From Drechslerella dactyloides (Eukaryota; Ascomycota; Orbiliomycetes; Orbiliales; Orbiliaceae): a stretch of DNA of 64,000 bases. The notes beneath the pieces are model-generated. The model ran no database searches. It was not told where the DNA came from and saw only the letters and a list, made by a program, of their open reading frames with translations. The position numbers were made by a program, and so were the translations under genes. Every line of letters starts with the position of its first letter. Positions within the stretch are counted from its first letter, which is position 1. Where the stretch lies: positions 1,674,001 to 1,738,000 of the forward strand of contig JAGTWJ010000003.1 of NCBI GenBank assembly GCA_020064725.1. The letters run 5' to 3'. Of the stretch, positions 57,458-64,000 are shown piece after piece.

Positions 57458-59396
57458 TTACTCCTCAGCTCCATTAAAATCGGTAATCTGATTCAGTCGT
57501 CGAAACCGTCCCCAAGCTGGGGACGCTCCTTGGCCTTGATTCGCCTGAGAGCCTTGCGTGGAAGGAAATCGTGTCAGCTCGATAAGATTCCTACTTGCGC
57601 CGGGGCTTCGACTCGAAAAGGTAGCGCCATACAAGTCGTTATACGGCGTCCTAGAATCCAAATCTTCCTCAGTAACAACCTCTCTCAGGTTTATGCCAAT
57701 ATTATCGAAACTATCTTCCTCGTCCTCTGGAGCTTCCTCCTCTACCACACGTGTGAGTGTATGGTGCACTAGCTGCGGCGAGAGTACTGCCTCCGATCGG
57801 TGGGTGTCTCCTTGCAAGCTGCCAACTGTGCCGGTATTAGTCTGGAGACCCAGGCGGCTTTCCAGGTTCGGCAACCCTGGGGTGTCGAGTTCTCCACCTT
57901 CAAGTGTGGCCTCAGTAATTCGAGGTAAAGGCGCTTGGAATCGCTGTCGTGCACGTTCTATGCGAGATTGACCACCCTCCGCACTGTCTTCTTCCTCGTA
58001 GGAAACGTCATATCTGGATCTATCTGGGTCCGAACTGATGCGAGAATTCGACGTTCTGAGAGGTTGCATTGAGCCTTTCCGACTGACAGAGTTTCGCGAT
58101 CGAGATCTGCCGGTCCGCGACCCTCTATCTCCGGCGAATGTGGTGAGATCATCTACGAAGCGTAGATTACCGGTCTGAGGCGGGCTTGCGCTTTCTTCCA
58201 TGCTCGAATCGGTGGAAAAGAAATTCCTTGCCCCCTGTAGAAATCTCCTCACGCCGCTGGCAGCGGCTCTGCAAAGGCTTCCGATGCAGCCAGGTTGGCT
58301 TTGGCCAGTTTGTAAGGTTGGTTGTTGCCCCATTTCGCCTGTTTGCCATAGCGAATTTTCCATGGCAAGTCTTCTTTTCGTACTGCTGATACTCGGCTTC
58401 CGTACTATAAACTCCACTTCAGGGGAGAGGCTCGGATCCTGTTGGTTAAGAAACCTTGTGAAACCAACAGACCCGTCCGGCAGAATCGCCACTACAAAAT
58501 ATGCGAAGCAAATATCAGTTCTAACGTTATCAGATCATAAACTTGCAAGGAGAGCTAAAGTAGGAGCTGCAGGAGGCGGCTCTGCCTCATAGGTATCTGA
58601 TTGACAAGGTTTGCCTACGAAATAATGTGCGATCTTCTGGGGCTGAGGGTCCCCAGAAGTCCAAAACATCACCAGCCCTAAGGTCCGCGTCATTGTTGAT
58701 CAGAAGATACTCGCCATTCCGCCGCACCCTAAATCTATGAGACCACCAACATAAGTATTGTCCTGAAATCGGAGTACTCGCATATACATTCAATATCAGA
58801 TACCCACACTTCACGCTCAAAGTGTGAATAGGGGTGCACGGATGAGTCCCTTCAAGATGCGCAAATCGATAACTTACTGACTCCTAAAGATAGATCCTCG
58901 AACCAAGCCCGCGTAGTGGATATAGTCGCTACGTTCTCTAGAGTTGGTGATGCCGGGATCTGCCTCTGTGTCTGGTCCTCCAGTGATCTGGATCAAAGTA
59001 AAGTAGTTGCTGCCTTCCCTTCCGATCCGCTGTCCCTGCGGCAGAAAGTCCCAAGTCCAAACAAGTGAATCAGTTTGACATGCTCCTATGTCCGTTGGAA
59101 GTACGGCCCGAAGTTCGGCGCCACTAGATGCGGTAGACGGCTTGCAAACTACTCGGAGGCGGTATTAGACTTAGCATCAAGCTATCGCATGGATTGATGG
59201 GATGGCGAGTCATCTGAGGCCGACTTTGAGGTAATCGTAGCTCGGCAATCATTACGTACGTCTTAGCCTTTTGGCTGTTGGATACTGCGTCAGCTGAACG
59301 TCTATTTGTAGCGAGGAAACATGAGGTATTAGCCAGATGCATGTTACGACTAGCAACCTCAGCCTTCCTGCGCAATGCGGAAGCCTCATCCTGCAT
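57458..59396 (-). CDS. Five-exon orphan protein
   Basis: The exons are 59396-59260, 59123-58878, 58815-58673, 58614-58543 and 58491-57458. Every junction is in phase (2, 2, 1, 1) and most donors are GTACGT, GTAAGT or GTGATG. The product is about 543 residues. Residues about 50-195 are strand-rich and look like an ordered domain (SLVWTWDFLPQGQRIGREG, YFTLIQITGG, KCGYLILNVYASTP, RFRVRRNGEYLLINNDAD). A short Ala/Leu-rich segment (APTLALLAMAIL) may be a weak membrane or hinge region. The last 330 residues are Ser/Arg/Glu-rich and disordered, with RTGRSRSRNSVSRKGS and an acidic EEEAPEDEEDSF. No signal peptide is seen. It borders the RiPP cluster; whether it belongs to it is unknown. Confidence 0.55.
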
Positions 59397-59399
59397 CAC

Positions 59400-60347
59400 C
59401 GTAACGACTGAGAGTGTTCAAGTGACAGCGGAAGTTCTCGTAGGATATGACATCCCATATGGTGTCCAAGATAGCTCGATCGAACCCAGCAGCACTGTAT
59501 GTATAGAGTATTTCATGGATGCCTTGGTTCTCTGTTGTGCTACATTTTGCTCTGGATTCAAAATTATTCACCTCAAAATCACTGTGCATATATCGCACAA
59601 ACTATATAAGGTTACTCCGTAGTCTCGAGGCCATGCATGCTCGCGCGGACGAATGTGACAACACAACATCTCATATGCTACGACCAGAACAAGAGTTGCC
59701 GCCAGTGTTAAACAGCCTATGTAGTCTAGACATAAACATCCTAATAGATGATCCGCCTTTTAAACTTTCTCCCTCTCTTACGTATATTAGCTAGCACATA
59801 GCTCCCAGGAGTGTGTTTGATATATTAAATCCAACGATTAGACCAAGATACCAAGATTGCTACATATTCAGTGCACTGTGACTCCACAGACATTGCTGAC
59901 GAATGAACATAAGGTGTTCGTGCGAACTGCTCTCGGCGATATTCCAACTTCAAATGATGTATTTGCGAAAAAAAAAATGAGAAAGCAGCGCCAAGAAGAC
60001 ATTACAGCTTTGCCATTGACGTAATGGTAAATTTACTCTACAGACATTCATGGAGTATCATGTCGTGATTATCATTGATTCCCAACCCGAGAACGGTATA
60101 TCGTTAGCTAATTAGGGAAGCCAACTATATTGGCATATTGATTTTTGTAGGGTCGTAATGTACATGGGCTGCCACAACATTCGCAAATGATTACCGGCAT
60201 AATCTGGATCGTCCACAAATCTTTAACGTTGAAGCTTCCAAATACCACTAACTTCTGCGACCTATGGCCTGATTTAGAGAAGTTAGATCATGATTGTTTT
60301 TATGTATGGACGTCGGGCGGAACCAAGAATATCTCACCTAGACACCT
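59400..60347. other. Intergenic between the orphan gene and the RiPP precursor
   Basis: No supported gene. There is an A-rich run near 59965 and otherwise AT-rich DNA. Confidence 0.35.
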
Positions 60348-60935
60348 TTAGTCCCAATCAACAGGGCCGTAAAGGGAAGCATCAGTGGCGTCGTCACCGC
60401 GCTTGTGCTTCTTCTTATCCCACCCTACAGGGCCATAAAGGGCAGCGTCGGTAGAATCGTCTCCACGCTTTTTCTTATCCCAGCCAACGGGCCCATACAA
60501 AGCAGCATCAGTAGAGTCGTCTCCTCGTTTCTTCTTATCCCAGCCAACAGGGCCGTAGAGAGCAGCGTCAGTGGCGTCGTTTCCACGCTTCGCCTTCTTA
60601 TCCCAACCAACGGGACCATAAAGGGCGGCGTCGGTGGCTTCATCGCCGCGCTTTGTCCTCTTATCCCAGCCTACAGGACCATAAAGGGCAGCGTCGGTAG
60701 ATTCATCTGCTCGCTTCTTCTTATCCCAACCCACGGGACCGTAGAGAGCGGCGTCAGTGGAATCATCACCGCGCTTCTTCTTGTCCCAGCCGACAGGACC
60801 ATAAAGAGCGGCATCGGTAGAGTCATCCGATCGAGGGATGTGAGAAACCGAATCACCGTGAGGCCCGTGAGGTGTGGGTAACGCACTAATACCCGATGCA
60901 AAGGCAAATAGAGCCAACTTCGTGGTGACCTTCAT
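60348..60935 (-). CDS. Dikaritin-type RiPP precursor with eight Kex2-separated core repeats
   Basis: This intronless 195-residue protein has the exact layout of ustiloxin/phomopsin-class precursors. A signal peptide (1 to about 19, KLALFAFASGISALP) and a short His/Pro leader are followed by eight units at residues 36-55, 56-75, 76-96, 97-117, 118-137, 138-157, 158-179 and 180-195. Each unit has an acidic pre-core ([GSA][DN][DE][SA]TDAA) and then LYGPVGWD. Units 1-7 end in a Lys/Arg run (KKKR, KRTKR, KKAKR or KKKHKR) that the Golgi protease Kex2 would cut. The last unit has AS for AA and VDWD for VGWD, and ends at the stop. By family knowledge the core Tyr is crosslinked by UstYa-type oxidases. 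The exact core boundary and product are inferred. Neighbours: two UstYa-like genes within 3 kb. Confidence 0.9.
   Translation of the reverse strand: MKVTTKLALFAFASGISALPTPHGPHGDSVSHIPRSDDSTDAALYGPVGWDKKKRGDDSTDAALYGPVGWDKKKRADESTDAALYGPVGWDKRTKRGDEATDAALYGPVGWDKKAKRGNDATDAALYGPVGWDKKKRGDDSTDAALYGPVGWDKKKRGDDSTDAALYGPVGWDKKKHKRGDDATDASLYGPVDWD
60351..60830 (-). repeat. Eight tandem coding repeats of 48-66 bp
   Basis: Tandem units encode the core peptides of the precursor. Six are 60 or 63 bp, one is 66 bp, and the last is 48 bp. Changes fall mostly at synonymous positions and in the linker, while LYGPVGWD is kept in seven of eight. Confidence 0.95.
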
Positions 60936-62202
60936 CTTGAGGATAATCGAGTCCTATATTTAATCAAGTAAACATCACAGTAAAACTTTTGAAAAGTAGA
61001 GCTCAAAGCGAAAACGTACTGTTTGAACTGGAACAGAAAGTGGTTGTACTGGGTGGCGTGACGTCTGAGAGCCGAACGAGTTTACCTTATGGTCTATAAG
61101 CTAGATCTATATATGACATTTCAGTAGACACAAGGACTTCAGCGCTTCCGAATAGGATGTCCTAGCGTCCGCAAGTTTTTACTTTTCCTCCCTGCTGGAA
61201 CACTCGAAGAGGGGCACGGCACTATACCGCCCAACACAAGACTAGGATCAGCTGTTAGAAGCATATTGTTGAGCGCCCATGCTTGACTAGTAATCAGCTT
61301 CGATGTTCATGATCAACGTTCCACAAGGTTCTTATCCAGGAGTTGCTCATCGCAGCTCGTATCTCGAGATCTCTTACCTAGGTAACATTGTCAGCCTCAA
61401 TACGGCTCTGCAACCTCTATCATGCTGTGGTATGAAATAGGCAATTCTGAATTCATTGATACCATGAGCTCATGCCTGCACGCAATACGTATATACGAGA
61501 TATGCCGTCTCTGATGGGAATGTGGATGAATACAGTAGGTGCGAATGTCGAATCCCGATGTCTTGGCAAAGGCTTACTGCACCCCCGGGCGATTAGTGAA
61601 CACAAAGACGCAATACGGAGCCAAGACTAAACCGCTTGTGATGCTGACCCGAGGATCTGGGGTGATCAGCGAAATGGCATTCTAAAATCTCGTTTTCGTA
61701 CCGTTTTGCCGATGACGCCCTGACATGCAGCATCCGAACCGTGGGCTCCATTATCCTGCGTAGTATCCGTCCTTTTACATGAGAAAAAAGCAAAATAATC
61801 AAATAAGCATATTCTTGGCGCGAATGTAACGCTTGGCCATTCACCTTTTTGACTCGTCATCCAGGCCATGTGGGTTTCATCTGCTTATCCAGTGTACGTC
61901 AGGTGTTGGAAGGAATGTCGTACCTACCACCGTGGAATTGCCTTTTAGAGTAGGTGGTAAGCCGAAATTATACGGAGAGCAAAAGGGACAGAATACTCCA
62001 AGTCGAGGGGTTCAAGGTCATGGATCAGCTAGCTCTTACGGTATACTAAGTTTCAGTATTCATTCTCAGTGGAAGGGATTAGATGCCACCAATTGCAATA
62101 GGTGTATGCGAGACTCCATAACATTCCTTTTCTCTAGCTCCCAGCGTTCGACAAACAAAGAGTTCCAAACCTACACTCTCCCTCTAGCATCTCCCTGAGA
62201 AA
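60936..62202. promoter_or_regulatory. Shared divergent promoter region of the RiPP precursor and UstYa gene
   Basis: About 1.3 kb between divergent starts at 60935 and 62203. On the minus strand a TATATA stretch (61108-61114) sits about 175 bases before the precursor ATG. A cluster-specific regulator site is plausible but none is recognisable. The plus-strand frame at 61833-62198 looks like leader sequence, not a gene. Confidence 0.4.
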
Positions 62203-63243
62203 ATGTTCAGCGTTAGTCAAAAGTATGCCCGCATTCCTAAGGAAGAGGAAGACGGGCAAACTGAACATCCCACCTTTGTCTCTCAGAGATGGTGGAAGAG
62301 ACTGGAAAGATTCTGGTTTTATGAATTCTCATTTGGGCTCTCGGTGATATTGAATATCATTCTTGTTGGACTGCTTTACATCTCTCATCGACCCTCGAAA
62401 TCAAGTTATAATTCTCATTTTCCACAGTTGATATATTGTAAGAGACTGTAACCCGTGAGGAGAAGCAATCGATATCGTTAGTAGTCAACTGATGTAGCCT
62501 CGCGTTTAGCTCCTGCACAAGATGCTGTTCACTACGAACTCAAGACATTCGAAAGTTCATTCCACAATAACAGCGCCTACACTGGCTATCCCGACTCTGA
62601 AATCAATCAACGCTGGAAACAACTTTATCGAGTAGGAAACTCGCTTATCAGCAAAGCCGAGGCAGCACAGCTACCTAATAAGACGATTGCTGCCACTACA
62701 GGTAGCGATGACTACCTCGTTGTGATTTCGGTTTTCCATGACCTACATTGTCTGGTGTGCAACATCACAAGCTGTATCTCTTGTGACTTTCAATTGACTA
62801 TATGATAACAGGACCGAATCCGACAATCTCTGTGGTATTTCTATGATGATCGATGGAACAGCACATACAATCCTTTCACGATCGAGCGCCCGGAGACCTA
62901 TAAGCCCCATGGTTTAAATGGAATAATTCACCTTGATCACTGCATCAACATCATCCGGCAGTCTGTGCAGTGCTTTTCGGATGTAACGCCCTATGTGTTT
63001 CAGTGGAGCGAAGAAGCTCAGTCAGTTCATGCGTATGCAAACGTGGTACACATGTGCCGCAACTTCGAAGCAGTATGAATCCTCCTTTTGCTCGCTAGTG
63101 TCGCTGGAGCTAACTAAAACTTTGTATAGGTTCGTGAATGGGCTCTAGAAAGAACGTTCACAGGTTCATGGGATGGAGTAGACCATCGTGATGAACAAGG
63201 CGGATGTAGATCTGGGGAATCGGGAGATTGCCTTACCATATAG
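62203..63243 (+). CDS. UstYa-family (DUF3328) oxidase of the RiPP cluster
   Basis: The exons are 62203-62437, 62498-62754, 62812-63072 and 63130-63243, giving 288 residues with consistent phases. A cytosolic N-terminus (residues 1-41) is followed by one transmembrane helix (about 43-60, FGLSVILNIILVGLLYI) and a lumenal domain. The domain carries the conserved YTGYPDSEINQRWKQLY block and two HxxHC motifs: HDLHC at 159-163 and HLDHC at 204-208. These paired motifs define UstYa/UstYb-type enzymes, which install ether or C-C crosslinks on dikaritin cores (by family knowledge, probably metal-dependent). It is divergent from the precursor gene and convergent with a second copy of the family. A Cys-containing tail (GGCRSGESGDC) follows the domain. 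Confidence 0.88.
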
Positions 63244-63341
63244 TTATAATCTGAGAATTTCGTTCCAATGAATTTATATAGATTTTATCGATTGATCAAA
63301 TCGAATCCATGAAGAAAACATACAATTAAAACAATGTTCAT

Positions 63342-64000
63342 CTATTTGAAAACACTATACAATGTATCACCCTGCTTCCAATCCCAGAGGTCCACTTGCT
63401 TCCCATTCATCTCAAACAGAAAACTCGTATCTCTGCACTGATGGGTATATCCCATCCCATGGATTCTTCTACCATGCTTGTTATTAACCACAATATTTTC
63501 CGCAGGCTCAATAGTCGGATCAGCGGCACACATAATAGACTACAAGGAGATGTTAACACACACCTCTATGCGAATTTTGTGTATCATGGCTCATACCTGA
63601 ATAAGATAGCTGATACAATGCCCCGCATGTTCAGCATACTCGCTCTCACTATGCACATGTTGATTCATCATAGTAGCTGGATTGAGAGAATCCTTCCACA
63701 TCTTGATGCAGTGCAGAGCGTGAAACATAGAAATTCCCCATGCTTCGGGCCGTGAGCCAGCAGTTTTATTTACCCATAGAACATTTGCCTTGGGAAGCTC
63801 CTCCAAGATTGTAAGGTCCGAATAGATCGTCGGTACGGTCACTTGCTTCTCGGTATGCCCATGGTGGTGACTGTGGTCGTGATGGGCTGCGCTCGCTTTA
63901 GCTGCGGGAGAGCAGACAGGATGAGCGGCATCGAGGGTTCGAATAGCAGATAGAACTTGATCTCGGAATATTGCGAGGGTGATGGTAATGATAATGAGAG
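63342..64000 (-). CDS. Second UstYa-family (DUF3328) oxidase, truncated at the window edge
   Basis: Two exons are visible: from beyond 64000 to 63597, and 63539-63342 (GTATGA donor, TTGTAG acceptor, phase 0). The visible part starts inside a transmembrane helix (IIITITLAIF). It continues through a lumenal stem with a His-rich stretch (HHDHSHHHGH) and reaches the catalytic domain with LEELPKANVLWVNKTAG, HALHC and HAGHC. It ends at a TGA/TAA-class stop at 63342, after WDWKQGDTLYSVFK. The N-terminus is outside the window. The sequence differs strongly from the neighbouring UstYa gene, so the pair likely acts at different steps or positions, as UstYa and UstYb do in ustiloxin biosynthesis. The two genes are convergent, with about 100 bp between stops. 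Confidence 0.85.

Noticed and set aside
60351..60830. Regular repeats that might suggest a CRISPR-like or satellite array
   Set aside because: The repeats are in frame, encode core peptides with Kex2 sites, and follow a signal peptide in a eukaryotic genome. No unique spacers exist.
60405..60881. 158-codon plus-strand ORF across the RiPP precursor
   Set aside because: It is the antisense shadow of the tandem repeats; its periodicity comes from the precursor.

Overview
The window is nuclear DNA of a filamentous ascomycete (Pezizomycotina). Most genes carry one to six short introns of about 50-180 nt with GTRNGT donors, CTRAY branch points and YAG acceptors. The gene families (Sec16, a CTF1-type Zn2Cys6 regulator, MFS sugar porter, P450, UstYa-like oxidases) are also typical of that group. 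I joined exons by requiring consistent reading phase, so boundaries are predictions. No genus can be named from the sequence alone.

Region 1 (1-24 kb) is gene-dense and housekeeping-like. It holds the 3' end of an unidentified gene, an Mtq1/HemK release-factor methyltransferase, a membrane-anchored divergent ribose-5-phosphate isomerase-like protein, a divergent pair of F-box genes, a seven-exon MFS sugar transporter, a small membrane protein, the COPII organiser Sec16 (about 6 kb), a four-exon cytochrome P450 with a CYP7/8-like I-helix, and a large intronless F-box-like ORF.

Region 2 (24.9-36.4 kb) holds a tandem pair of orphan paralogues, one with a GA microsatellite touching its start codon, a secreted type-B carboxylesterase with a GPI-like tail, a compact multi-exon orphan gene made of very small exons, and a cutinase-transcription-factor (CTF1/FarA/FarB) regulator. 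A stretch of roughly 6-8 kb with no convincing gene follows upstream of that regulator.

Region 3 (44.5-59.4 kb) is looser and looks more AT-rich. It carries a Cys-containing single-pass membrane protein, an array of six small, mostly helical orphan genes (three on minus, then three on plus), and a five-exon orphan gene. The three plus-strand array genes share a promoter layout: TATA-like box, then a roughly 240-nt pyrimidine-rich leader.

Region 4 (60.3-64 kb, cut by the right edge) is the most notable find: a dikaritin-type (ustiloxin/phomopsin/asperipin class) RiPP gene cluster. A 195-residue secreted precursor contains eight near-identical units built around LYGPVGWD and separated by Kex2 sites. 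Beside it are two UstYa-family (DUF3328) genes, each with two HxxHC motifs. Kex2 would cut the precursor in the secretory pathway and the UstYa-like enzymes would oxidatively cyclise the core through its Tyr. The rest of the cluster probably lies beyond base 64000.
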